Assembly (NCBI GenBank): GCA_027627225.1 | Contig: CM051030.1 | Location: 6,884,001 to 6,948,000 of the forward strand | Reading direction: 5' to 3' | From: Congeria kusceri | Lineage: Eukaryota > Mollusca > Bivalvia > Myida > Dreissenidae | DNA: 64,000 nucleotides | Shown here: positions 24,991 to 36,288 of the stretch, piece by piece | How the letters are laid out: the number at the start of each line of letters is the position of its first letter | How positions within the stretch are numbered: the stretch's first letter is position 1 | Notes under the pieces: generated by a model | Told to the model about the DNA's origin: nothing | Seen by the model: only the letters and a program-made list of their open reading frames with translations | The model's database searches: none | Translations under genes and position numbers: made by a program

Positions 24991-26050
24991 AATATAAGAA
25001 AACGTATCGGCCCCCAAAATTAATTTGAGATAAACTCATTAATTATTAATATCGGTATCATGAATAAACCGATCATATGCCGCCGCATGTTTTCACCAGT
25101 GATACATGAATAAGCTAAATACTAATAATTCACGTAAACATAATTGATGCATTATTTTGTCAGGCGAATTTAACAAATTAACATTGTCAGAAAACAATAG
25201 CGGCATTCATGAGAAGTAAGTTTATGAATTCCCCATTTATTGCGATTCTCGGGTTTAGGATTCTCCAGACGCTAATTGATGCTTGTGTATTAACACAGCT
25301 TTACCATGCGCTATTTTTAGAATGAATCACCTGCTGGAGTTGTACTCGCTAGAATTAATTAACGCGGACGACAGTCGGTTTCAGCGTACAATAATATTTT
25401 TACACAATGATAAAATAATAGGAAATATAAGCTCGATCACATTTGCTAATATTTGTTTTGTTGGTGCATTATCTTCTTGAGAGATCCAAAACTCATTTCT
25501 ATAACCACTATCATAACCACTCCTTCGTAAGGTCCTAGATGACAAAGCATACTCCGTTTGTGTATTAAATCTGCAGGTTAAATCATTTCCTTCTAATAGA
25601 TTTCTCCATACGAATAAGGTACCTGTCTGACTGTTTTAGATATTATTTTCTGTCTGCCACTTCCAGGTTTATTTTCTATTAATCCTGTTGATTCATGGTT
25701 CATTAACATTTTTGAAATTGTTCTACGATTCTTTCCAATTAAATCGCTTATTTTTTATGTGGGTATATCCACCATTTGATGCATTTATTATTCTTTTATT
25801 TGTATCGGGTATAATTTCTTTACCGGGAGGAGCCATTTTAAATCACGCGCCAGTGTTCTGTTTACCTGTTGCTAATAACGACAAACGGTGAGCATGGTAA
25901 TTGTGATACACGCGCCGATCGCCGATGATCCTATCAAGTTTCACCGTAGTTTGACTATGCGCAAGTTATTTATGATAAAAGTTATGTTATACGTTTCTTG
26001 GTTAAAAAAACAACACAGTATTGAGAACTCATTTATGGCCAGTGACTGTA
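24991..26050. other. intergenic, nothing recognised
   Basis: Only short frames without domain or splice support. Confidence 0.35.
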
Positions 26051-26052
26051 CA

Positions 26053-26079
26053 TACATACAAACATACATACGCACGCAT

Positions 26080-26134
<55 letters not shown>

Positions 26135-26150
26135 CACACACATACATACT
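26053..26150. repeat. (ACGC)n / (AC)n microsatellite
   Basis: 'cata' steps lead into a CGCA tetranucleotide run and then a CA run. Reading frames through it are artefacts. Confidence 0.95.
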
Positions 26151-27600
26151 AAAATCACAGTTTATTATCTTACCCTTTTTATAGCACTGTTTATGAACAT
26201 TTCAGAAAACTTAATGTTGGTTCATACAGATTTTGTTCGCATGCTTTCCGTTTTGGAGGTGATACTGTTAGTGCCAATACTAACAATAACTATAGTATGA
26301 TATCGAGTTATTTTTATAAATATGTCTGCTTTATGTTATCCTGTTAATTGTGTTGGGTTTTGTTATGTCGTGTGACACATGTTGAACTGTTAAAATTTTT
26401 CCACATAGCGCTACATAATGCAGAAATGATTTGTTTGTCACAGTTTTGCTATCGCGCGTTTGAGCACGTGCATTTTACAGAATAATTTCTTTGAATATCT
26501 GGAACTATTTTCAAAACATTAGAGTCCGCCCATGATTTGTTGCAGAATAACCCACAATTGTTTTCTTTCTTTATCTATGGAAAACTAGCCGCGTGCCGTG
26601 TTAGAATTGCCAATCATTGAGATGTGTCATTGTGAAATATAATTACATAAATGTTATTTTAATCGTCATTATGTTATATTGACATATGTCTTATGAACAA
26701 TACATGTCAATATAAAATAACATTGACTTCAGTATTATAAACCAAAAAGCTGACAGCGTAGAAAGACTGATGGCGAAAGACTGTATGTGAATTCTGAGTG
26801 CATTTTTACCAAAACGAAACTTTTGTTGGAATGAAGTCCAATTTCCCACCTTAAAACTTGATAATGTGGCTTTTTATTCAATAGTATACGGCATCATAAT
26901 AAAAGATGATTTGTAAGTGACGAACACATATATTGTTAGCTAATTATCTCTTCCAAACGGAATAATAAGCATACCAGTTAACAAGTCAATCTGCAACGGA
27001 CCAGAATGGCTGATGAAGCATAGTAGTTGGGATTATCGATTGTTAATGCTTCGTATTCATAATGACATTCGGTAACAGGAAATTAATGTGGCGCATTAAT
27101 TTAAATTAGAGGTCTTATTCCATGACGCTCAGGTGAATATTGCGGTTACATACAAGTAAAAAGTGAAAGAAGGGGTGTCATTAATTTGAAGTAACCGATT
27201 TAATAAATCGACTTTTTTATATTAAAACTGTGATTGTAATACATCACATGCTATGCACATTATAATTACATTTGACGTACAGAATACTAAATAATTAAAA
27301 GGTTAGAAAACATGTGTACATTTTGGCTATTTTTAAGAAGAATCCTTTAAAGTTTCGATTTACTGACACGTTGCCTGCAAAGAAAAGAAGAAGTTCCCCG
27401 TGATACTGTATCTGGAAATTATACTTTCTAAAGACCGTTTGGTTCCGCCAACAGTGTAATAAAACTAAGTAGTATACATACCAAAATATGTAAATCATTT
27501 ATCATGAAGCTCACTATGGGGAAAAAGGAGTTCCATTATCAAAGTAATAATTTTTTACTGTTCTAAAACAGTGAGTTAGAATCTACCTTTTTCACTTATT
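26151..27600. other. intergenic, nothing recognised
   Basis: AT-rich, with a small inverted pair near 26660-26720 ('gttattttaatcg' region and 'aaaataacattg'). No gene is supported. Confidence 0.35.
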
Positions 27601-27604
27601 ATAC

Positions 27605-27800
27605 TCCTCATCGAAGATGGCGAGGTATACTGGTTTTCTAATGTCGGTCCGTCCGTCGGTCTGTTCGACGGTAGACCACTTTTGTTTCTGCTCTTTAAAT
27701 CCAACAGTTTTCATCCGATCATCACCAAACTTCAAGAAAAAGTTTGTGGCCATATTATCTCGGCCATCTTTGATACTCAGCCAAATTGCCCAGGGAATTG
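27605..27800 (-). repeat. inverted copy of the 20.5-kb repeat family
   Basis: On the minus strand it reads 'ccgagataatatggccac', 'aagtttggtgatgatc' and 'aaaactgttggattta', matching the 20540-21065 units. The left end has the 'gtccgtccgtcggtc' type border. Confidence 0.75.
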
Positions 27801-27954
27801 TTGAGTTTTAGCCCTTGGATGATCTAAAATTTGCATTGTTTTGTATTTCTCTGATATTTACCTATAAATTACTGGACGGCATACAATTAGTAAAATAAAC
27901 AGCTTTGTGAAATGGATAGACAAGAATTGGACAATTTTAAGATTGCAAATATAG

Positions 27955-28790
27955 TTAATTTGTCACTTCAAGGCAAACTGCCCCACTCCTGGCTTGTTTT
28001 GGAATCAAACTGGTTTGAAGGACTTTGGAAAAGGGTCACCCAAGGTACATTTCTACGCAATTATTGAAATCCAGCAACTGGTTTCCGATGAGAAGATTGT
28101 CAAATATGCCATTAAAAGCCGAAAACTGCCCCATCCCTGGCTTGTTTAGGAATCAAAATGGTTTGAAGGACTTTTGAAAAGGGGTCACCCAAGGTACATT
28201 TCTATGAAATTATATTGAAAACCAGCAACTCGTTTGAAAACCAGCAACTGGTTTTTGTCAATTATGCCATTAAAGCCCTAAACGGAGAAAATTTAACACC
28301 ACTTTGTCAGTCATGCTTGTATCAAAATCAAAGTGATTGAGAGGAATTTGTTAAAGGGAACATTTCAGTGAAATTATGTCGAAATACAGCAACGGGTGTC
28401 TGATAAGAAGAGAAGATTGTCAAATGTGTCCATAAAGCCTTACATTGTACAGGGGCAAACTTCCCAACGCCTGGCGGCCAAGTTCTTCAAAGAAACACAA
28501 TTATTTGAAAGAATTTGGTAGAGGGTCACCAACCGAACATTTCTGTTGACAAATATTCTTACCCACTGGGGCCATATTTTTAATAAATCAAAATTATTTT
28601 AGACAATTGGTAGAGGGTCACAAAAGGAACACTTATTTTAAACTGTTTTTAAATCCAGAAAGTGTTTCTTTTAAGAGAAGATTGTCAAAGTTGCTTATAT
28701 AGCTATATACGGTCGAAAACACGCACCATCTGATGGCCATTATTTTAAATGATTCAAAATTATTTGAAAGAATTTGGTATTCAATGATCT
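27955..28790. repeat. degenerate tandem repeat, ~150-175 bp
   Basis: Five to six copies carry 'ctgccccactcctggcttg', 'ggtttgaaggactt', 'gggtcacccaaggtacattt' and 'gagaagattgtcaaat'. Copies become more diverged to the right. Confidence 0.8.
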
Positions 28791-28925
28791 AATAGTAAAA
28801 ACAAGTCAGTGAATTTTGCCTAAGTTCGCTTATAACTAGTTATAAAACAGTGTGGAAATATCACAAGCCTTAGGTCACATACATTATGGTAATATCCGAT
28901 GTGCAATCGTATCTCCATCTGGCAT

Positions 28926-29887
28926 AAGCCCTGGTCACACTGTTATATTTTGGCTACGATTGCCCACGATTTACAAAATCTTGGCGAAGCGTAGTAAAGC
29001 CTGAACACATACGTTCCGGCATCTGTGTGAATCTTGAAGAATCTCGGGGATCCTTATCGACCGTGATGCACTACGACAGTTTTGAACATGTTCAAAACAT
29101 TCGTGGCTTATCGTAGCGCCGCCACGATTTTTTCAAAACGTAAGACAATCCTAGTGCCATCGTATCTCAATATGGCTTATTCTTGCAGCCTTCGTAGAGG
29201 CATTCGTGGCCTTTCGTGTTTAACCGTGATAAATCGAGACTGATTTTATGACATATATGTTACAAGACTGTAGTACGTTATGGTACGTTTTGCTAGGTAT
29301 ATGTTACGGATTTCTACGCTTGCCCTACGGTTCAGTTACGATTCCAGTAGGATCTTCAGCGAAAACTATCATGACTACTCACGAATATACACGATGGAAC
29401 ACGCCAACGCGACGATTGGGTCGCGTTGCCTGTACGGTTTATCGCGATGTTACTACGCACTCATTACGTTTACCTACATTGGTGTCACAATTATGCACGA
29501 GGCAACGCGATGTCCAAATCGCCATGAAGCGTAGAGAAGCGTGATAATTATTGGCTGCTCGTAGGATTATCGTGATGAATCTTCTTTAATCTTACTGCAA
29601 TCTTAGAAGAAACGTTAACAGTCGTCTATACTCGACTGTTACCGTAGCGTATACCTGACGCTAACGTATTACAACCGTAACAGGTCGTATCATGTGTTGG
29701 TGTCACCGTGGTGAATCGGCTGCGTGGTGAATCGGTGTCGATATTCGTAGTCTCGTCCTACAAGAACCGTAGGTATACGTAGGAAGATACAATCGGGACA
29801 CTGTGTATCCCGATTCATCACGATTAACACGTCCACGATCAATCGTGGGCTATCGTAGCTAAAATCGTGACAGTGTGACCGGGGCTT
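28926..29887. mobile_element. TIR element, full-length copy
   Basis: A ~47-bp terminal inverted repeat: the left starts 'aagccctggtcacactgt' and the right, reverse-complemented, starts 'aagccccggtcacactgt'; both continue to 'gcccacgatt'. The 962-bp interior is rich in 'acgat'/'atcgtg' words and has no transposase. Open frames inside it are not considered genes. Confidence 0.85.
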
Positions 29888-31000
29888 TATTCCTACAGTC
29901 ATTGTATAGGTATTCATGGCCTTCCGTGTTAAATCGTGACTGTGCTTTATAACAACCATTTAAACGACTGTACTACGTTAGGGTGCGTTTTTCCACTTAA
30001 ACGATACGGATTTCTACGCTTTCCCTAAGGTTCAGTTACGATTTCAGCAGGATCTTTTGCGGCAACTACTGTAGAATGCTTTCAATTCGAGAGGACGAAT
30101 TTTCGCGTTTTTCTCCAAAATGATCATTTTTTTTTTTATTAAACCTGTTCTTGAATTCGCGTCATGACGCGAATTTAAAACTGAAAGTAGATTGACCAAA
30201 TATTAAAATTATTATCGACTGCCACTACCGTTATCCTACCATGAAGGAAAAATAATGTTATTTATTGGATCAAGTTATCCCATCTATGATTAGAAATGCA
30301 CATGTAATTACCGTCGCAATTGTTTTCGTTATGGCTAAGCGTGAAAAACGACGACGCTCAGTAACAGTATGTTGTTTTCACACATTTGAACACCATTTCA
30401 GATTTGTAACAAATTTATTTGCGCTGGTTTTGAATTCGCGAGGAAATAAAATCTCGAATATTAGCGAAAGTAAAACCCACTCGAATAAAACCAATTTTAC
30501 AGTATCACGGCTACTCACGAATGATGAACCGCGATAACGCAACGATCGGTCGCGTTGTTTGCACGGTTTGTTGCGATGATACTACGCACTCTCTACGTAT
30601 GCCTACGTTAGTTCCACGATTATGCACGAGACATTGTGATGTTCAAATCGCATAAAAATGTAGCGAAGCGTGAGAATTGTTTTCTGCTCGTAGGTTCATC
30701 GTGATAAATCTTCCATAATCTAACAATAATCTTAAGAGAAACGTAAACAATCGTCTGTAATCGTCTGTTATCGTAGCGTATACCTGACGTTAGCGTGTTA
30801 GAACCGTAGCAGATCGTAACATATCTTGGTGAAACCGTGGTGAATCGGCTGCGGAATCCTACAAGTGTCGTTGATATTCATAGAGTCGCCCTACATCAAC
30901 CGTCAGTATACATAGGAAGATGCAATCAGCAAACTGTGCATCCCGACTCATCACAATTAACGCGTCCATGATCAATCGTGGGCAATCGTTGCCACAATCT
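29888..31000. mobile_element. TIR element, truncated second copy
   Basis: Starts at the equivalent of about position 29180 in the first copy ('ttattcctacag', then 'ggcattcatggcctt' type sequence). It runs parallel to it through 'acggatttctacgct' and 'gcaacgatcgg' up to 'caatcgtgggcaatcg', where the last ~25 bp of the TIR are lost. It is interrupted by the nested element at 30069-30502. Confidence 0.8.
30069..30502. mobile_element. nested 434-bp MITE with TA target duplication
   Basis: Imperfect ~23-bp inverted ends begin CTGTAGAATGC on the left and CTGTAAAATTGG on the reverse-complemented right, and both reach 'ATTCGAG'. TA flanks each side (30067-30068 and 30503-30504). Removing the element and one TA restores alignment with the neighbouring copy ('aaactatca'), so that copy is the empty site. 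The TA preference suggests mobilisation by a Tc1/mariner-type transposase (inference). Confidence 0.85.
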
Positions 31001-31140
31001 TTATGTAATATACTACCTAAATGAATAGATACACTTTAAAGAAAGTGTTACCGTCTCTATGCGAAACACATGTTTTCATATTTACATTTCTAAAGCCGCA
31101 AACCTGTGTTATAATTTACAGAATGTCGTTGTCTTTTCAG

Positions 31141-31176
31141 AGTATTGCTTAGTACATGGGGTCAAGTACTATGATG
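31141..31176 (+). CDS. single-VWC-type secreted protein, penultimate exon
   Basis: A 36-bp exon between 'ttgtcttttcag' and GTAAGT, phase 1 in and out, encoding 'YCLVHGVKYYDG' across the junctions. It supplies the first cysteine and the G-x-x-Y-x-x-G turn of a VWC-like fold. It joins in frame to 31475. Preceding exons, including a signal peptide, were not identified. Confidence 0.65.
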
Positions 31177-31474
31177 GTAAGTTCATATTTGTTCAAGATG
31201 AAAAAAAAACACATTTTGACTTCAATTATAATTGAATCAATGCGTATTAACACATTGATTACAGCTATGCAACAAACATATGCGGTTAATTGTATGCAAT
31301 ATATTCTACAGTCTAGACTGACACGTCTTATTCTGAATTGCCTTTCCCTGGCACTATGTTACACTGTTTTGACACTTGTACGGCCGGGTACCAGACCAGA
31401 AAAGAGTAACCAACTTTATTATTTCTGGAAAATGTCTTTCGTTAGAATAGCGTTTTTAATCTTTGTGTTTGCAG

Positions 31475-31641
31475 GTGACGAGCTTCCCATAGATCCTGAA
31501 AATCCGTGTCAAAGGCGTGTTTGTGCTGCGGGTGTCTTGAAGTACCTGCCCGTTGTCTGCAAGCCATGCATCGGTTACATTCCGAAAGGAGCATGCTGTC
31601 CAGTGTGCGGAACCGACCCACATGTGTCTTATTACAAATAA
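31475..31641 (+). CDS. single-VWC-type secreted protein, last exon
   Basis: Follows the acceptor 'tttgtgtttgcag'. With the preceding exon it completes an eight-cysteine domain: C, then 'PCQRRVC', 'VVCKPC' and 'GACCPVCG'. The adjacent CC followed by P-x-C near the end is the hallmark of VWC and the short SVWC domain family; arthropod SVWC proteins include infection-responsive secreted factors. The protein ends 11 residues after the final cysteine at TAA (31639-31641). It differs from the six-cysteine modules at 46-64 kb, which lack the CC-x-x-C half. The role in this organism is unknown. Confidence 0.7.
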
Positions 31642-31676
31642 TAAGACCATACGTTTTTGTTATTATGTGTACAAAT

Positions 31677-31682
31677 AATAAA
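31677..31682 (+). terminator. poly(A) signal for the SVWC-type gene
   Basis: AATAAA 36 bp after the stop codon, followed by 'gctgttggacttaac' and a T-rich stretch. Spacing suits a short 3' UTR. Confidence 0.55.
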
Positions 31683-31699
31683 TACATATTGAAAAGCTG

Positions 31700-33740
31700 T
31701 TGGACTTAACTATTATATTTTGACTTTATTTGAAAATCCGATTCCAGCTCAAAAGTTTTGGGACAAAAATAAAGCAGAAGTGGCATACTTACTAAATGCG
31801 ATTGCATTGTCCGACCGCGTGATTCGTTTGATACGAAAGCTGTGCAAACGTGTGTATAATTCCGAATAAATCTCCGAATGCGCCGTGTGTGAAAGTGCTG
31901 TCAGCAAAATATCGTTCAGTACAGTGTATTTAATAGTGGGAGTATCTGGCCTAATGGATACGATACTGTCGGACGCACATTGCAGTGACAGTCGCATTAC
32001 ATTGACGTCTTCGCCCTCAGCATATCCAAGATTTCACAGACTTTTTATAGCACTTAAAAAGACGTATTCGTAGCATTATAACACTTATGAGAATGGCACA
32101 TTTAGAAACGCATATTTAAGAGGGACTGTACGATTTTGAACGAAAATCATAATATGAAAAACATCCAATGATTAAAATGAAAAAAATCAGTATATTTCAT
32201 AAATAATATTAAAATAAATGTGGAGAAAAATATATGTTTAGAACGGCGTATTAAGAGAGAAATTAAAAAAAAAAAAAACTTTGCTGCGCAGCGAATATTA
32301 TATACGTGTTTATACAGCGTCTAGACGAGTCAGATCGATTTTGGGCGCATGCCCTGTTCTTACTTTCTCATTCAAAAACCGAATGCAGCCGTTGCTGTAG
32401 GATAAACGGGTCTGTATCGACAGAAAATATACATTTGCATTTTTCTATAAAAGAAATCGTTTTTGTCGACGTTGACGTTTTAATGTAAAATAAAACTTTT
32501 TTTTTGTTAGTGGGTAAGGAATGAGACCTTAAATCAATCTATAAAAACTCAGACAGTCCTTCTGTAATTTATTAATATATCCAAGTTTAGCCAAATTAAT
32601 TGCATTCGATTTTAAGATGTCAGAATTATAAGTGTACACAATTGGCATAAAGAACGTTTACCGCGTTTTGGACTTAGTGATTTGAAACCATTATCAAAGT
32701 AGTCTTAACATAAAGATAATTTGTTTTAACTTTTACGCATGTTCGACCCGATAATGACAGAATAGTTTGATAATAGTTGATAGTTTGTCAAATAATTTAA
32801 TACGTGTATACATGTTTTTAAATACAATGACACACAACAAAGCATTTCACTAGAACTTTACTTGACTTTTTTTTCCATCAATATCTAAGGATAATGAATT
32901 AATAAGGCGACCCCATAATGACAAAGCTCTGAAATATTTATTGCAACAAGAAGAGTAATATGTCGAAATAAAGTAGAGCGCAGACACTGACCAAGATAGG
33001 CAACTCTACTTAGCAACTGAATTTACCAGTGACAGATAACTTCCATCTCCCAATCATAATGAGTTCTTTAAAATGCCAAGATCCATACGGTAATATAAAT
33101 CACGATCAGAATGCAATATATGTCTCAATGACTATTTCCATCCTTCATATAATTCCCATGCCAATCCAATCAAATCGTTTTGTAGAAAGTTAGTGAAAGA
33201 CAGACAGACAAACCAACGCACTAAATTGAGGGCAGCAGTTTTGTCAAAGTAACTTTTTCATATGTCTGATGTTGAAAAGTAATAATAATCATTTGAGAAC
33301 TGTGATGTTCGGACAGTTAAGCATAGGTAAAGACTTAAAACCAAAAATGTGAAATTTTGTCATTAAGGTCGTTTTTTTACGACGCGGTCCATTTATAGAC
33401 ATATATATTTCATTTCTAGTTACGTGTTCATTTGGGTCATATATTTGTTTGACTATATCGTATAATAGGGGCACTAATGTAGACTACCGCACTATTTCCT
33501 ATCTTGGAATGAATAACGCATTTGATCAAATCAATGGAACATTTGTTCACGTTCGAACATTTCTTAATGGATTTGGAAAGAACGCATTAAGATGTTAACA
33601 TGTGCATACCTTATGTTTCAAAAGATACATACATCTGAACACGCATAAAATCCGAGATTATACAAAACCAAATCTCAAACTTACTTCCAGGAAAACGGAG
33701 AATTCGTTCAAACAAAGAATACGTATCACATTCACAAGAG
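31700..33740. other. intergenic, nothing firm
   Basis: A loose inverted pair ('aatgcgattgcattgtccgac' region at about 31795 and its mirror ending at about 32001) may be a foldback relic. Otherwise AT-rich sequence without supported features. Confidence 0.35.
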
Positions 33741-33746
33741 CTTTTG

Positions 33747-33754
33747 TATATAAA
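33747..33754 (+). promoter_or_regulatory. candidate TATA box
   Basis: TATATAAA lies 67 bp before a clean GTAAGT donor at 33822. The spacing of a TATA box, a short exon and a donor resembles the promoter at 38344. Confidence 0.35.
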
Positions 33755-33777
33755 CCGAACATTCCCAAGAGCTGATA

Positions 33778-34212
33778 GATTTTCAGTTTTTCCTCTTTCT
33801 TATTAATCGTACATCAGATTGGTAAGTCCTCATTAATAGTTTTCTTGAAGTAATTTTCAAAACCATGATTCAGTAAGTTTATGATTTTATTAAAATTACA
33901 CACAAAGTTTATTTTGAAATTATATGAAAGGGTTCATATTTTTATGTAAGGAGTTATTGGAGAAAGCTATAAATCACGCAAAAGTACGGATATAATTAAA
34001 GCAAATAACACGTTCCTGTAAATAATAAATTGTCTAGAAACACAAATTCATCATAATTAAATTCGCGTACGGTGTATATAATATAGGAAATTTATTCAAA
34101 GTGCGTCACTTAATTACTAATAAAAACACCATTGTTGCATTTTCTCATTTTTGTTTCAGAATATGGTTGATTTGAGATGTTTTCTGCTTTAAGTATCCGC
34201 AAAGATCACCAG
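33778..34212 (+). pseudogene. possible decayed 5' end of a secreted-protein gene
   Basis: A short exon could end at 33821 (donor GTAAGT). A second could run 34160-34212 between 'ttttgtttcag' and a GTATAA donor, with an ATG at 34163 encoding 'MVDLRCFLL' and then TAA. Its last part ('agtatccgcaa', then GTAT at the donor) resembles the signal-peptide exon at 40648-40723 ('atatccgcaa', donor GTATGG). It may be a broken paralogue of that 5' end, or of the SVWC-type gene's. The similarity is short and could be chance. Confidence 0.3.
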
Positions 34213-34855
34213 GTATAATAAGTATCCGAGTACATATCCAACTAGATCTCCGTCAGACCGTACCTATATACCTTAAATGGAGCAAACATGTTTAAATACA
34301 AGAAATAAAATCAACGAGAGCGATACATAACACCGGAACACCCAATTGTCTTGTAGTATTCCATTTAGTATATACCTCCCATCAATCATCCACAAACGTA
34401 CTACGAAACAAACAAAATAGTCACAAACAAGTACTGTAAAAGAACGCGCATGAATACATGCTATGTAGATCAAAGACATAATACAATTCAAATCAACATG
34501 CTGTAACGGCCTCGTCGTGTCTATAAATAGAACAGGGTGTTTCCCAATGTCGCTCGGAACGTGTACGATACTCAACGAACGTAAAAGTAGTCCGTTTTTT
34601 TTCCAGCCGTTTGATACTGAAAATTATTTTACAGTGTGAAATACGGAAATTCTGTCTGACCGGTTGTATTTTTTTACAGAAAATATATCCGTATTAGAGT
34701 CAGAATATCTATAAGTATATAATAAATATAAATATCTGCATAATTCCTTACAATAGTCTCCATGATACACTGCAGTGATGTCAATATTGCATTCATTGCC
34801 CATTGAATGATTAGGCAATATATAAGAAAACTTGGGTCGTTTTGATAAGTATATA

Positions 34856-35728
34856 CTGGCGCAGTGCCTAAATCCGCCACATTTAGGTGGTATTTTTACG
34901 ATATTTTCAAAAGTTGTTTACCGATTGACATAAAAATTCACATAAATCAAGTTAGGTTTAATGTGCATTTGCTGACGTGTTTTGGTTACATTTCAAATAC
35001 TTGGCAAATGACAAATATTTCTTGAGATTGAAGGCCTAAACAGTGTAAAAATGAGCGTGGGAGTGCCTAAATCCGCCACCCCTCTTTAACATGTTTAAAT
35101 TGCTCAAAAATAATATTTTTGTATGAATTCTGTTTTCAAAACAGCTTCTATTGACTTCTATTGAAACTCCCACTTTTGTGTGTTTAAGGTTCATTTTCTA
35201 GTGTTTAAAAGAACGGTGTCCGAAGTTGCTTGGTAAAAATCGTAGGTCAGGGACCGTGACATTCTTATTCCAAATTTGACTATTGTTCTTATTTAATTTT
35301 CTATATTAAGCACCTCGCTTTCTGTTGTTAATACAAATGTTTCAATTTCTTCAAATACTCATTTGTTTTAATATAAAAAATAGCTCTGAAACTGAAGCCC
35401 TGCGTGCATGTGGAACAAGTGCGTGTAATGAGGGTTTTGAGTAGAGAGATATTTGCGCTCTTAATATGCATTTTTCCGCATTTTATTGTCGGGGCCTCGA
35501 AATTGTGCACGCTCAGTATTAGATAGGGTCCCCGCATGCAGTTTGTTTGCATTTAGGGGTTATGAACGACCTATTTGGATTAAATATTCATTTATGCACA
35601 AATCAAGATGAAAACTCGGCAGCGTTGATAAGGGAAAGATCAACAAAATAGAAATCGCCGGTAAAAAAAACGCTTATTCAGGTGTGGTGGGGGATTTAGG
35701 TAAGTGGCGGATTTAGGCGCTGCGCCAG
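34856..35728. mobile_element. 873-bp TIR element with TA flanks
   Basis: The left end CTGGCGCAGTGCCTAAATCC and the reverse-complemented right end CTGGCGCAGCGCCTAAATCC are near-perfect inverted repeats. TA flanks both (34854-34855, 35729-35730). The 'gtgcctaaatccgccac' word recurs internally near 35064. No transposase frame is visible, so it is non-autonomous. Confidence 0.85.
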
Positions 35729-35943
35729 TAAAGAGGCTTGTTTACAGATGGACGAATTGACAATTTTCAAACTATTTGTCGCAGATTCAAGTAATCAATG
35801 AACAGTGTATGTAAAGGAGCGAAATAACACTACTGACATTATTTATAGAATAATTGAAGTGTTTGTGTTGTTTTCGTTGAAAATTTAGAAATCACGTGAG
35901 TCACTATCAAAGAGTTAAAAATACACACACATGCTTATCTATA

Positions 35944-36010
35944 TCTAAATGGCCGAGAGTTAGTGCGTTAGATTTTTAATTCGGAGGTCTAAGGTTTTCT
36001 GTCCCCGATG
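35944..36010 (+). tRNA. tRNA-Lys-like relic, related to 6.4 kb
   Basis: 'ggccgagagttagtgcg' (D-arm), 'tttttaattcggaggtct' (anticodon loop and variable region) and a decayed T-arm 'aggttttctgtcccc'. The 'TTTTAATYCGGAGGTCT' block is shared with the minus-strand sequence at 6406-6478, indicating one family. The T-arm has lost box B. Confidence 0.35.
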
Positions 36011-36071
36011 TAGACAACTTGTTTTCCTTTCTTTGTAAATGCTTTTTTTGTTATAGTACTTGAGCTCTTCT

Positions 36072-36288
36072 GTTCAGATGCTGTCTGTCAAGTGAAGACG
36101 TTCAGATGCTTTAGTCTATCAAGTTAAGACGTTCAGATGCTTTAGTCTGTCAAGTGAAGACATTCAGATGCATTAGTCTGTCAAGTTAAGACGTTCAGAT
36201 GCTTTAGTCTGTCAAGTTAAGACGTGCAGATGCTTTAGTCTGTCAAGTGAAGACGTTCAGATGCTTTAGTCTGTCAAGTTAAGACGTT
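36072..36288. repeat. 31-bp minisatellite, ~7 units
   Basis: Units of 'gacgttcagatgctttag' followed by 'tctgtcaagttaa' (or 'gtgaa') are head to tail with few substitutions; the first unit is 3 bp shorter. There are no variable spacers, so it is not CRISPR-like. Confidence 0.95.

Noticed and set aside
26041..26150. Frame with Thr-His-Ala-Arg repeats
   Set aside because: Translation of the ACGC/AC microsatellite.
29248..29959. Overlapping frames of 84-98 residues on both strands
   Set aside because: They lie inside the non-coding TIR element, overlap one another and show no domain.
36072..36288. CRISPR-like direct repeats
   Set aside because: Units are contiguous 31-bp copies without unique spacers, and the genome is eukaryotic.
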